Below are positions 41,901 to 52,281 of a DNA stretch of 64,000 nucleotides, one piece after another. Location of the stretch: contig CM053273.1 in the NCBI GenBank assembly GCA_028583415.1, forward strand, positions 90,928,676-90,992,675, given 5' to 3'. The translations under genes were made by a program, and so were the position numbers. Each line of letters begins with the position of its first letter. Positions within the stretch are counted from its first letter, which is position 1. The notes under the pieces were generated by a model. The model was not told where the DNA came from. It did no database searches and was given only the letters and a program-made list of their open reading frames with translations. Source of the DNA: Protea cynaroides (taxonomy: Eukaryota; Streptophyta; Magnoliopsida; Proteales; Proteaceae).

Positions 41901-43644
41901 CTAACAATCTGTTGGCTTTCATGAATTTGTGCAGCTGGGAGCGGTCTATCTTCTTGGAAGATTGCAATAGGTAACACTTGTTCTGTGTTTCCTATTCTTG
42001 AATATAATGGTTGTACTCATTATCATAGCTCTATGATATGTTAAGTTCTCCATATTTACTAAAGTACTTAAAGAAGAATGGATATTTTTTTCCCAATTAT
42101 AAAGACTTAGTGAATAAAGAAAGATTTGCTTTTATAATCATCGTATTTTCCCAATGACTAACACTCCTGTTGATTAATATTCAATTTTATTCTCCTTCTC
42201 AGTCGCTGGTACTCTTTCTGGGGCTGCAATCGTTTTAGCATGCCTGTTCCTCATCTACCGATGCCGCCATCATAAAGGAGACCTCTTCAACCCAATCAAA
42301 AGAAAAAACATCTCTTCTTCAACAACCCTCTCTGGAAATATTCCATCCAATCCCTCCTCGAAGGACATGGAAGAGGGAAGTACCTACTTCGGAGTCCAAA
42401 TGTTCTCTTACAACGAGCTTGAAGAAGCCACTAACAACTTCCATTCTAATGAAGAACTTGGGGATGGTGGCTTTGGCACTGTTTACCATGGTAAATAATT
42501 AAGATGTAACATAGATAATTGGGTTTTTCTAGTTGCAAAAAAGTTGTTACGTACTGTCCCCCTGTATATTGAGGTTTCCATGATGGCCCAATGAATGTGC
42601 ATTAAAGGGAATTAGTTACAACCACATGTTGTAACAATCCTTGTTACATTCATATGGACCTTTATTAGGAAACCATTTATTCCGTTTTGATGAGGCCTTC
42701 TTCAATTTTGTTAACCAGGCAAGCTTCGGGATGGACGCGAGGTTGCAGTGAAGCGGCTTTATGAAAGCAACTTCAGGCGTGTTGAGCAGTTCATGAATGA
42801 AGTTGACATCCTCACCCGTTTACGCCATCAGAGTCTTGTTACCCTATATGGATGCACTTCAAGACATAGCCGTGAACTCCTCCTTGTTTATGAGTTCATT
42901 CCCAATGGTACTGTTGCTGACCACCTTCATGGTGATAAAGCAGAGTCTGGGTTTCTTACTTGGCCTATAAGGATGAACATCGCCATAGAGACTGCCACTG
43001 CATTGTCTTACCTCCATGCTTCTGATATCATACACCGTGATGTGAAAACCACCAACATTCTCCTTGACAACAATTTCCGTGTAAAAGTTGCAGATTTTGG
43101 GCTTTCTCGTCTCTTCCCTACAGATGTAACCCATGTCTCCACTGCACCACAAGGGACTCCAGGGTATGTTGACCCTGAGTATCACCAATGCTATCAGCTA
43201 ACAGGCAAGAGTGATGTATATAGCTTTGGAGTGGTTTTGATTGAGCTCATCTCTTCAAAACCTGCTGTAGATATCAATAGGCATCGACATGAGATTAATT
43301 TGGCTAACTTGGCAATCAACAAGATCCAAAATCAAGCTTTGCACGAATTGGTAGACCCCTGCCTTGGATTTGATTCAGATTATGCTGTAAAGATGATGAC
43401 AAAGTTAGTGGCTGAGTTGGCATTTCGTTGTCTGCAACTTGAGAAGGAGATGAGGCCTGCCATGGATGAGGTGTTGGAGACTTTGAAGCAAATTAAAAAG
43501 GAAGACTACACAGTGGAGAAGCCAGATGTAGTCATTCAGAAAGACACTACGGGGTTGTTGAAGAATATTGTCCCACCATTTTCACCGGATTCTGTGACCG
43601 ATAACTGGGTTAGCCGGAACACTACACCTAGTGCCAGTGCTTAA
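38945..43644 (+). CDS. LRK10-like receptor kinase (GUB_WAK ectodomain, Ser/Thr kinase)
   Basis: Five-part gene read by joining 38,945-39,734, 41,935-41,970, 42,203-42,490 and 42,719-43,644 (2040 nt, 679 residues, all joins in phase 1 with GT-AG). A signal segment (MISILAIFLFLISVQTVLC) is followed by GUB_WAK_bind (SCGKGPNISYPFWIDGKQ, CGFPGFQLTC) and the WAK_assoc Cys block (CSRCQSSGGRCG). The mini-exon gives GSGLSSWKIAIG. The transmembrane segment is GAAIVLACLFLIYRC. The kinase has the glycine loop GDGGFGTVYHG, VAVKRL, HRDVKTTNILLD, DFGLSRLF and GTPGYVDPEY, so it is an active RD kinase. The tail (PPFSPDSVTDNW) is typical of LRK10L1-type kinases such as Arabidopsis At1g18390. It should act at the plasma membrane. 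The ATG at 38,945 is the first in frame. Confidence 0.88.
40167..40197. promoter_or_regulatory. Inverted pair of W-boxes in intron 1
   Basis: CCGTTGACCAAA and TTTGGTCAACGG form perfect 12-bp arms around a 7-base loop. Each arm contains the W-box TTGACC. It could be a WRKY-binding element or an RNA hairpin. Similar GCCGTTGATTTTT words stand just upstream (about 40,063 and 40,121). Confidence 0.4.
41325..41666 (+). mobile_element. TRIM element in intron 1 of the receptor kinase
   Basis: Two short direct terminal repeats (41,325-41,433 and 41,563-41,666) share TTATATATGTGAGA, ACTTACTAGTT and the end AAACTTAACA. A perfect initiator-tRNA primer-binding site TGGTATCAGAGC follows the first (41,434-41,445), and a purine-rich GTGAGGGGTAG precedes the second. 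At 342 bp and without coding it is a terminal-repeat retrotransposon in miniature. Target duplication is unclear (GGGTC versus GTTAC). Confidence 0.75.
41667..41702 (+). repeat. Inverted repeat arm 1, left of the mini-exon
   Basis: A 36-bp sequence starting GTTACAACATG and ending CCCTTTAATG. Its reverse complement is found at 42,600-42,635 with 34 of 36 matches. The arms enclose the mini-exon and the transmembrane exon. Confidence 0.75.
41935..41970 (+). other. 36-nt mini-exon of the receptor kinase
   Basis: Bounded by TTGTGCAG before and GTAACA after. It enters and leaves in phase 1 and adds 12 codons (GSGLSSWKIAIG plus split codons). It joins either ectodomain exon to the transmembrane exon. 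Mini-exons are known in Arabidopsis LRK10-like genes, where their use changes the product (recalled, not checked). Confidence 0.75.
42600..42635 (-). repeat. Inverted repeat arm 2, right of the transmembrane exon
   Basis: Reverse complement of 41,667-41,702 (34 of 36). Each arm itself contains a smaller foldback, GTTACAAC...GTTGTAAC. It lies in the intron before the kinase exon. Confidence 0.75.
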
Positions 43645-45529
43645 GGTTCCCCTTCTCAATAATGTTTTACTTTCATAATCAGATGCAAATTGGTTGATTG
43701 TAATTTCAACTTTTTTTCATCTGCTTGGTTTTTTGTTGCTCTGTTCTTAAGGTTACAGTAGTAACATCACTGACAAAATTAAGACTTGAGGGCGTTGTTC
43801 ATAGTTAAAGGAGTTTATATGCTTTTTCTTACTTCTGATGTGCAGAATATCTATAGCTTGGATGTGTTTTCTGGTGATTGGAAGGTTCTTGGATCAGTAA
43901 TCGGCATTCTATTAATTGAGACGTAATAATTTACAACTTTGTTATTAGCTTAGCTGTATGTAAATGGACAGATGAGGGTTACAGAGAACATAGTGTAATA
44001 ATAATTATTATTTTTTTTGGATAAAAATAGTGTAATAATAATTTCATTTGTGGATATTACTATATTAGCAAGCAGGACTGGGCCGATTGGGAGGAGGTTC
44101 ACCCAGTTCAAAATGAACACGGTCCAGAAAAGGAGTGTTACATAACAGACCCTGATCTTTGACTTGTAGTTTCAGGACATAGCTAAATGGAGAAGGTTCA
44201 AGAGGTTAAAGGGATGTATTATTAAGTTGCCAGCCATAATCTACTCTAAGGGTGCAACATTTGCATCAAAACCGTTTACCCAAATCAAATCGAACCGTTT
44301 ACTCTGGAAGTGAGAGACCATTTAGTAATCGGTTCAATTTTAGTTTAAAATATGACACCATTTATCTAATTGGTTTGAAACCGTTTAAACCGGTGGGTTA
44401 CACTGGTTAGACACCGATTAACCCGAATATAATGTGAACCGTTTAATTCCCTAAAAATTAAATTAGTTTACCCCAATAGGCATTCCCTATTAATAATTAA
44501 TATTTTATTTCCCCAGCCTCAATGGCCCAACTTCAATTAATATATTATTTTTTCAAAACCCAACTCCAATGGTTCAACCCCAATTAATATATTATTCCCC
44601 AATGGCCTAACTCCAATTAATAAATTATTTCCCTAATGATCTAACCTCATTAATATATTATTTTTTCAAGATTCAACCTCAATTCCCAAAAGCCTAAACC
44701 ATAAAATGAAAAAACATAAAATAAATATTAGTGACTAGGCATAGCAAATCTCTCTCTCGAATCTCGACTCTCTCCTTCTCATTTGAAAATTTTCATTTTT
44801 TTCATGAAAATTTGATTAATAACCGATGTTTTAAATCATTTATAAACCGCAAACAAAACTGATTAATGAGAAACCGTTTAAAAATCAATAAACCAAAATC
44901 GATTATTAATCGGTTCAGGTTTCAAATTTGAAACTATTTAGTTAATCGGTTTGATTTTAGTTTTACCCTTTTATACACCGTACTGCACCGGATCATACCA
45001 TTAAATCGATTATAAACCGTTTAACACCTTTAATCTATCCTCTAATTTTCTTCTTCTCTTTCTCTCCCCCTTTACATGGTAGTGAGGGAGTGAATTGTTG
45101 GGTCGTAAATTGTAGGGAGTGAGTTGTTGGGTCCTAATTTGGAGTTGATAATAATTAATTTTAGTTAAGGATAACGTAGTTAGTTGTGAGAGGTGGAGAT
45201 AAGATATTTGTAGTAATGAGAATCTTAGGTAGTTGAAGGAGTTTCCATGTGTCAAAGTTGTATTGAGTTTAGTAATTCTCCCCATCTTATGGACAGAGAC
45301 ATGGTAAGTGGGTGTTTCCAAGAATTAATCTTTCTATTTTCTAGGTTAGTGGCATTGCAATTTATGGTATTTATATTGATCTCAATAATAAGTGGATATG
45401 CTTTACATAATAATGTAGTCTTGAATGATACAATATTATAAAGAATGTGATATGGGTGATGATGTTTCATAGAAAATTAAAATAGAATGAATAAAATAGA
45501 GATGTGTATATAGAGTATTGTGTGATCAT
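43645..45529. other. 3' flank of the kinase gene and decayed repeat
   Basis: AATAAT (43,660) could serve in 3' end formation. From about 44,250 to 45,030 a block with many ACCGTTTA words begins AGGGTGCAAC and ends AACACCTTT, perhaps a decayed hAT-like or other foldback element. No gene is seen. Confidence 0.4.
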
Positions 45530-45880
45530 CGTATTCCTTTAAAATTTAAAGAAAAATTTTATAGAATGGTTATTCAATCAGTTATGATGTAAGGTGCAGA
45601 ATATTAGGCAATTACGAAACATCATATAGATAAATTTAATATAGCTAAGATGAGGATATTGAGATTGATGTATGACCAAATTAGGAAAGATAAGGTAATG
45701 CATGATTGTATTAGAGCTGATTTGGGAACAACGTCGATCCATGATAAACTATGAGAAAATTGTTTGAGATGGTACAATAATATTCAACTATGAGGAGTGA
45801 TTTGATTCAGATTGAAGGATCTAAAAAAGCTATGAACAAACGTAAGACCCTAGGGGAGGTAGTGAGGAAAGACATACATA
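45530..45880 (+). mobile_element. LINE relic, RTE-type reverse transcriptase C-terminus
   Basis: One frame with several stops reads RIPLKFKEKFYRMVIQSVMM, then HHIDKFNIAKMRILRLMYD, QIRKDKVMHDCIRADLG and KL-stop-ENCLRWYNNIQL. This is the typical end of plant RTE-clade LINE reverse transcriptases (LKLKGKFYKTAIRPAMLYG and MRMLRWM in intact ones, from memory). It is dead and 5' truncated. Confidence 0.7.
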
Positions 45881-46059
45881 GTTGAGCCATGCCCAATGGA
45901 CAAAAATATGCTTGCGATCCCACGCCCAGTGGACGAAGATGGGATCACATAGAGGATACACGTACAGTGCAAGTGAGCCACGCCCTAGAAATGGGCATGC
46001 ATTTGCTGAAATTGAGGCTAGATGGTTAGGATAAATGAAGAAATCTAGGGGTAAAAAGA

Positions 46060-46315
46060 TTCTTGCTTTGGGGCCACTCACTTGAGGTGTTAAGTGAAAG
46101 TTATGAGTTCAACTCCTTTTTACAGTCTTATAGTCATTTACACAGGGATGTTAAGTGTTTTTTCTTTCCTACGTTGGATGCAGGTAGAATGGTTCTCATT
46201 CAACCCCATAATAACTTGGTCCATGCGATTGTGGGACCAGTATAAGCTCACGAGACTAGTCATGTCGAAGGTTTGGATTCCCTTCGCTACGAAAAAAAAA
46301 AAAAAAAAAAAAAGG
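46060..46315 (+). mobile_element. SINE-like element with A-tail
   Basis: GAGTTCAACTCC (about 46,113) resembles an RNA polymerase III B box, and the segment ends in a run of about 22 A at 46,290-46,313. No clear A box or target duplication was found. Confidence 0.35.
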
Positions 46316-47055
46316 GTGTCAATCAATTGGTCGCGATCGGACTTAATCAGTCACCACCAATTTAATACCTTACACCATGGCCGACATAAGCGGCATGTTT
46401 AATTAATCGGTCCTCGTAGGCGAGACATGAACATGTTTATACCCTTGATCAGTTGATCTCGGTCTATAATCGATCTTATGCAAATCAAGTTATAAATGGG
46501 CTGCAATGATGCGAACCAATCAATCTATAATCAGTCTTATGCTAATTGGTCAATCTTGCCAACCAATCTACAATGGAAAAAGCACAACTCTTAATTAGGT
46601 TCAGCTTCGTACAAAAGCACATGTCCTCCAATACCCCACTCAATATACTTCCTTCATGTCCTTTGTTATTTCTATGGCTGCCTATCATCATAAGAAAAAG
46701 AAATCCCACTAAGGGGAGAGAGAGATGGTGAATGAGAGGGATTTGATCCGTAATCAGTTGGTGTCAAGTTCAATACGTAATCAATCGGTGCACTTAGGCG
46801 ACCGTCAGGCTACACCCTTGCATCATGAACGATCAATTAATAATCGATTTGGCACGTTTAGCAAACAGCGCAAGTCGGTCTGGGTTTTAATAGTTTGGTC
46901 CAGTACAGGGGACACAGTTCGAGATAGAAATTGACTCCAAATCAATAAAAGCCCATTAAACCAATTCAATAAAAGATCAAATTCAAACCAGAACCGAACT
47001 GACTACCATTACATAAAACTTTCCAATTCTTTTTCCCTAGAAATTGTTTCATTAA
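46316..47055. other. Intergenic DNA, repetitive
   Basis: The block opens GGGTGTCAATCAATTGG and has many AATCGAT/AATCGGT words until about 47,000. It is probably a decayed non-autonomous element. Nothing coding is seen. Confidence 0.35.
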
Positions 47056-47321
47056 TTTAGGTTCTCTTTGGTATAATTTATATTTATATTTATAAATTAT
47101 TTATGACAAATCATTTATAAGAATAAATTATGAATCATAAATAATAACCATTTAATACCACTAAATATACAGAAATAATAATTAATTATCACAATAGTGA
47201 TAAACATCTTCTAATCTATTTGTAGATTTTAAATTATATTAATTTATTTTAAATATAAATAAGTATTATAAATCATACCAAACAACTATATATATCATAA
47301 TATATTATATAATTAATTTTA
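47056..47321. mobile_element. MITE-like copy, right end cut by M2
   Basis: Starts GGTTCTCTTTGGTAT and continues with AATTATTTATGACAAATC, AATAATAACC and CATACCAAACAACT, as do the copies at 54,150 and 56,090. The right end (expected ATACCAAAGAGAGCC) is missing where M2 begins. Confidence 0.65.
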
Positions 47322-47595
47322 GAAAAAATTTCATCTAGACCCCATCAAAGATTGCTAACATCATCTCCATCCACAAGAATGCAAAAACATCACCTAGGTC
47401 CACTTAACTAACGGAAATCACAAAATTTATTGAAATACAATTTTACCCCTCAAATTATAAATTGAAAAATTAAAAAACTATGTTTATTTACTTATTTATC
47501 TTTCAAATGTAACTTATATTTTTAAACAGCCTTCCTCTCCAACGACGTGAATATTTTTCCAGCAACGTGAGCTTGAGACAAAATCTCAGCTCTCA

Positions 47596-47658
<63 letters not shown>

Positions 47659-48747
47659 ATGGAATTCTCTAGGCATGAGTCATTACTCCTATCCGAGATT
47701 CTCCGATGTGTTTCATGAAGTAGAAATTCTTGCAGAGGAACCTGCAATGGAAGTTGCTGGAGAGGGTGCCATAACAGTGAGCCAGACAATAACGAAGCTG
47801 CTGGGAGCATCAAAGAAGGCATCACAGAGCCATTGGATATCGAACTGATTCTAAATCTCGATCTAAATATTGATCCGAAACTCGATCTGAAACTAAAGCT
47901 GTTGTAATATCGATCTGAAAATTGAATATAAATCAGATCTACTGAACTGGAAAAAAAAATCGATCCAATCTGCTGGTGAGAAAACAGAAAAATGACCAAA
48001 GGAAAGATGAAGATAGAAAAAGAAAACCAAAGAATCAGAAAGAGAGAGAATACAGAGGAAGTATATAAAAATGTTGATGGGTAAACCATTCTATGTAGTT
48101 CACAAAAGGCTTCCAGCCTAAAGATCCTCCAACCTGAGATTAAGAACACTATTGCCAGACCACGTTTTTCTTCTCTCCCTGACGATCTCCTTCTTGAATG
48201 CCTCTCCAGAGTCTCTCTCTGTTCTCTCCCATCGGCTTCTCTTATCTGCCGCCGATGGTCTCAACCCCTTGATTCCTTCAATTTCTACGATCTCTGCTGC
48301 AGCCACGGTCATCTCCGCTCGCAACTCCCAAACTTATTGGACGTGATCAATAATAGAACCAAATGTTCAAATATTTATCTCCGCAACTTGGTTTGGCGAT
48401 AGGAACAAAACCAATCTTGATTTCTGATGAATATCTTTCAATAGGATTGGGTTCGGGGAACAAGGATATAGGGTTTTGGTCACACAAGGAAGAGTAACCT
48501 ATATACCAAGCTTTCAGGGTGAAAGGAAAAGAAACAGTGAGTTCAATCCTTACTATTGTGCTTTCAAAGATTTCGAAATCTATGTATACAAATAGGGAAT
48601 GGAAAAAGACATTGTTCGAGATAAGGTAACAAATATCAACAGGATATAATGGTCTTTTCAATAGACCAATAGATAATGGTTTTATATTTTTGTGAATATA
48701 AATGATGCTAATATCAATCTTTGATGAGGTTTAAATGAAATTTTTCC
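47322..48747. mobile_element. Pack-MULE-like element M2, 1426 bp
   Basis: The left end GAAAAAATTTCATCTAGACC and the following CATCAAAGATTGCTAACATC match M1, and the right end (about 48,690-48,747) is their inverted counterpart. The flanking 9-mers TTAATTTTA and TTAATTTAA match at eight of nine. The interior differs wholly from M1: a CT microsatellite (about 47,599-47,656), a segment of unknown origin, and an F-box coding fragment. Carrying gene fragments without transposase is the definition of a Pack-MULE. Confidence 0.7.
48121..48345 (+). pseudogene. Captured F-box gene fragment inside M2
   Basis: The plus frame at 48,121 reads an F-box: SSLPDDLLLECLSRV followed by SLPSASLICRRWSQ, then LDSFNFYDL. 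LPDDLLLECLSRV and the CRRW end are hallmark positions of plant F-box/kelch-type proteins, which recruit targets to SCF ubiquitin ligases. Only the F-box itself and about 30 more codons are present. There is no start codon in context and no kelch part. Confidence 0.75.
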
Positions 48748-48893
48748 TTAATTTAATAATAAATACACAAGAGAACCTCACCCTATCAAAGCCTCCGCGG
48801 TATGATTTTCTAAGAAGATTTTTTAATAAACCTGTGAGGGGTGGGATTTTTTATTTTTTAATTTTTTTAGTTTCAATATCCTTATACCTATGC

Positions 48894-48948
48894 CACGTGT
48901 GTATTTAAGGCCGTCAAGATTAGAAAGGAAAAATCTTTAGACCACGTG
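48894..48948. promoter_or_regulatory. Two G-boxes upstream of the small gene
   Basis: CCACGTGT occurs twice, with CACGTG at 48,894-48,899 and 48,943-48,948, 320-380 bp before the ATG at 49,270. TATTTAAG at 48,902 is a possible TATA. G-boxes bind bZIP and bHLH factors (light, abscisic acid). Function is inferred from the motif only. Confidence 0.45.
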
Positions 48949-49269
48949 TATGGCACGGAGAGGTGCATAGTTGAAGAAAAAGAAAAAGAAAAAAAAAAAT
49001 AAAAAATCCTTCTTTCAAGTTTCAACTTCCAAGAGCAGAGAGCAAAAGCGATCCGTATTTCACTCCATTTGTTCTCTCTCTCGGAAGAGTAAATAAGAGA
49101 GAAAGAATCCGTTCTTCAATCCAGAGAAGAAAATAAAAGGCGTCATTTCCGGTCTGAGGAAGCAAAGCCCACGATCGATCAACAACTAATTCTCCAAGCA
49201 TTAACACCGACCAAGCGATCGATATTCATTGGAAGCTTTTTGTTCAAACAAGAGGAAAGAAATTCGGAA

Positions 49270-49773
49270 ATGGCGACTTTGCAGAAATTCAAGTTTCTGG
49301 CAACACAGTGCGCAATCGCCGGAAGTCCAACACGAAGCCCAAGTACTAGCCCTGTCATCCATCTTCGTCGCCGTAAAACTCTGCGAATGCTGCTCAGTCG
49401 CGCCGGCAGTAGCGGACGCCGATGGCCTCGTCGCGAAGAATCGTTGAATCAGCAAGGAATTGTCTCTGATTCGCATCCGAAGGAGAAGAGCAAGGAATTG
49501 CTTAGTCACACTCTTAAGGATTTGTTCATCTCTTCCCCTCCGTTGGAAGAAGTACGACAAGAAAATCTCATCAACAAAGCCACGGAGAAGATCAGAGATG
49601 GTGACATGGAAACGTCTCCCTCTTCGATCATCAATCGAGTGGATGGCTTCGGTGCTCGGCGCTACACTTTCGGTTCACCCAGGCCACTGACGGCGGCGTA
49701 TCGCCATCGGCTGCTAAGGAAAGCTTGGCGACCCGTACTGATCGGTATTCCCGAATCCAAAGAAACAGCTTAA
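49270..49773 (+). CDS. Small plant protein of unknown function, 167 aa
   Basis: A single uninterrupted frame with a good plant start context (GAAATGGCG). An in-frame ATG ten codons upstream is possible, but the usual family start, as I remember it, is MATLQKFK. The protein has a short N-terminal helix (LQKFKFLATQCA), a Ser/Pro-rich stretch (GSPTRSPSTSPV), a strongly basic segment (HLRRRKTLRMLL), a middle LKDLFISSPPLEE, and a basic C-terminal motif (RHRLLRKAWRPVLIGIPE). No signal peptide or membrane segment is evident. The pattern recalls an uncharacterised plant family, perhaps that of Arabidopsis At3g15770/At1g52720; I am not certain. Two G-boxes lie upstream. Its codon pattern and length make it a believable gene despite the opposite-strand shadows. 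Confidence 0.75.
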   Translation: MATLQKFKFLATQCAIAGSPTRSPSTSPVIHLRRRKTLRMLLSRAGSSGRRWPRREESLNQQGIVSDSHPKEKSKELLSHTLKDLFISSPPLEEVRQENLINKATEKIRDGDMETSPSSIINRVDGFGARRYTFGSPRPLTAAYRHRLLRKAWRPVLIGIPESKETA

Positions 49774-50732
49774 AAACTCTGCGAGCCTCAGATTGAAGGA
49801 GAGATTGAACGGGTAACATGAGCTAATTTGCATCCTTTATTTCTCTTTTTCTTTTCTCTATTTTTTTTCAGGGAGAAAAATAAAAGAGAAGGAAATTCCT
49901 TTCTCTCTCTCTCTTTCTCTGCTGATCTGTGGGGTTTTGGAAATGGATTACCAATATGAAAGGTAAAGTAACTGATTTGAGTGGCTGATGTTGTTAACCG
50001 TGCTCGGATTTTTTGAGAAGAGAGTCCAGAAGCGAGAACGCTCATTGAAGTGGAAGATGGAGCATGGAATTTTGAATTCTAGCCCAATCTCCAAAGCTAG
50101 TTTGTGCTTGTGCTTGGGAATTTGGGATTGACCCACCGACTCTTTTTTTTTTTCTTTTTTTTTTTTAACTTTCAATAAAAGAATTTGTGGGTGGTTTTGG
50201 AATTAGAGAAGCAAAGGTCGAATTAGAAATTGGGGGAAATTGGATCTGTGTGGTGATATCAGAATCTCTGATGTAATAATGAATTTGACGCGCTTTGGAG
50301 TTATTTTGAACTTTTAGTGAGAGAGAGGGATCTTTTGAATTTGGACATCTCTAAGGCCAAGCAAGGAACCGATCCGACAGAGAGTGGGGAGACAATGGCG
50401 GGTCCCTTTCTATAAAAAAACAAGAAAAAAGAGGCTATCTCTATCACTTTCTTTTGTTCTTACTCTCTGTTTTCATCATTTTGTTCATAGAGTGTGAGAA
50501 AGGGAGAGAGAGAGAGAGAGAGTGATACTATTTCATTACAGAAGTTGGCCTTTCACCCTGTTATGAATGAATGAATAGTATCGATTTACCATGGGTGGTT
50601 CTGTAATCTGTACTGTATGTAGTACTTTACTCAAAGGTAACTGTTTTCCTCCCTTGGAAAATCGAAATACTTGAGATCTGGACACGAAGAACGGGACCCC
50701 ATTTTTAGAAGAGTTGTCTTTCAGGCATAAAT

Positions 50733-50779
<47 letters not shown>

Positions 50780-51393
50780 AGTGAAGAGTGAACACTATGT
50801 TCAATTTTTTTTTAAACTTAAAAGCATCTATTGATCCCGACAAAATTAAAGAGAAAGGGATCTCTAAGGAAAATGAGCACTGATGAATGACCATTGGAAA
50901 ACGTGAAAACATGATCACTTCCATGGCAATTTAATCAAGCTGGATTGGTTCAGTTTGGGTTTTTGATTTGGATTCAATTTTAACACCCCTCAAATCACTT
51001 TTACTTTCCATAAGCGGTTGTTGTCTATGGCCCCACTAGGTAGGGATTGGTTCAGCGTTTTTTTTTTTTTTTTTTGGGTCTCCTTGAGAAGATGATTCTG
51101 TAGAAATTTATATTTCCATTTTTTAAGATTCTGTTTGGTATCATTTTTGTTTGATTATTTATCAAAAAGTATTTTTGAAAATCATTTTATCAAAAATAAA
51201 ATATTGTTTAGTAGTTACAATAAAAAATAAATAATAAAATAAAAAATCGATTTGATATGCCTATGTTTAAAAACAATTTTTATATCTCTGAACTTACCTC
51301 CCAAATGCCATGTCAATCTGTGCTTGGAGAAGTTCTTCAGAAGTTGGGAGATGTGAGATACAGTAGTGTTAGGGATAGCTCGATCATACAGTA
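49774..51393. other. Intergenic DNA with CT/GA microsatellites
   Basis: A GA run at 50,503-50,522 and a CT run at about 50,734-50,776 stand out. A long T tract is at 51,058-51,076. A 16-bp direct repeat CAGTAGTGTTAGGGAT occurs at 51,361 and about 51,389, just before the PP7-like relic. No gene seen. Confidence 0.45.
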
Positions 51394-51540
51394 GTGTTAG
51401 GGATCTTTCTTACCAAAAGAGTCCGGGCCGGTGCGAATTATGTCATCGCAAGCAGTTGCTCCTACTTCGACAAAACTACTACGAGTTCTTCTCCGCACCC
51501 CAAGCCTGCTTCTGAAGAGAATCCTTCAGTAGACAAAATG

Positions 51541-52281
51541 GCCACCATAGATGAATACCCACAACCACCACCTTTTCATATCCCTCTCTCATGGCCTCTT
51601 GATGGAAAAATAACCGTAGATTGGGTCCAGTATTTCATCTCCATATTCGAGTGTCTTCTAGAAACGTTGCCCCATCAAATCTCCCATCCATGTTACCCAT
51701 ATCTATTGTCGATTCTTTGGTTTTCTCTACGTCCAAAATCCATCCAATTGTGTCTGAATTGATGTGTGCGGGTGAGGATTGCAGCGTCATTATTGTCGGT
51801 GATGTTCACGGGCAGTTTCATGATGTAATCTTTGTTAGGATCGGGAGAACACAAACAAACAAGAAGCACACGAAGAATTAACGTGGTTCAGCACCCCATC
51901 GTGGGATGCCTACATCCACCAGAGAAAAGAGTGACTTTCTTCTATTCCCAAGAACAGTCTACAAAATTCTCTACCCGACAGCCTATCTCATCCTGTCGGC
52001 CTTACAATGTCCAGCTCTCCACTGTCAGAGGAGAATCCTCTACAGCTCTTGTAGCCTTAGCTAGGTTTTCCCACACAGAGACAATTTATAGGGAAACCTA
52101 GAAACCCTAATCCCACCACAATTATAAGTTTAACCCCATACATGTAATAAACTCATACCCTAATACAAATACTACCCTTATAATTGTGTGGACCCCACAG
52201 AATACAAGACACCAACCCAACAATCTTTCTGTTGCAGGATGCTAGGTTTCCCTCTGAGAATCACTTCTTCGTGTTTAATGG
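51541..52281 (+). pseudogene. PP7-type protein phosphatase first-exon relic
   Basis: The frame reads GKITVDWVQYFISIFE, then needs a shift near 51,652 to continue SNLPSMLPISIVDSLVFS and the metal-binding motif VGDVHGQFHD. A solo LTR interrupts at 51,833. On its far side the coding resumes LLQDARFPSENHFFVFNG and meets a donor-like GG/GTTTCC. Order and motifs match plant Ser/Thr phosphatase 7 (ITVDWV, GDIHGQLHD, FLLKD, FNG then DYVDRG). The remaining catalytic part (GDYVDRG, GNHE) is absent. It is a broken, unprocessed exon fragment, not a gene. Confidence 0.75.
51833..52222. mobile_element. Solo LTR, 390 bp, TSD ATCTT
   Basis: TGTTAGGATCGG...CCAACCCAACA, flanked by ATCTT at 51,828-51,832 and 52,223-52,227. 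Removing it rejoins the PP7-like frame (HDVIF to LLQD). Related to the fragment at 772-895. Probably Ty1/copia-type. Confidence 0.85.
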
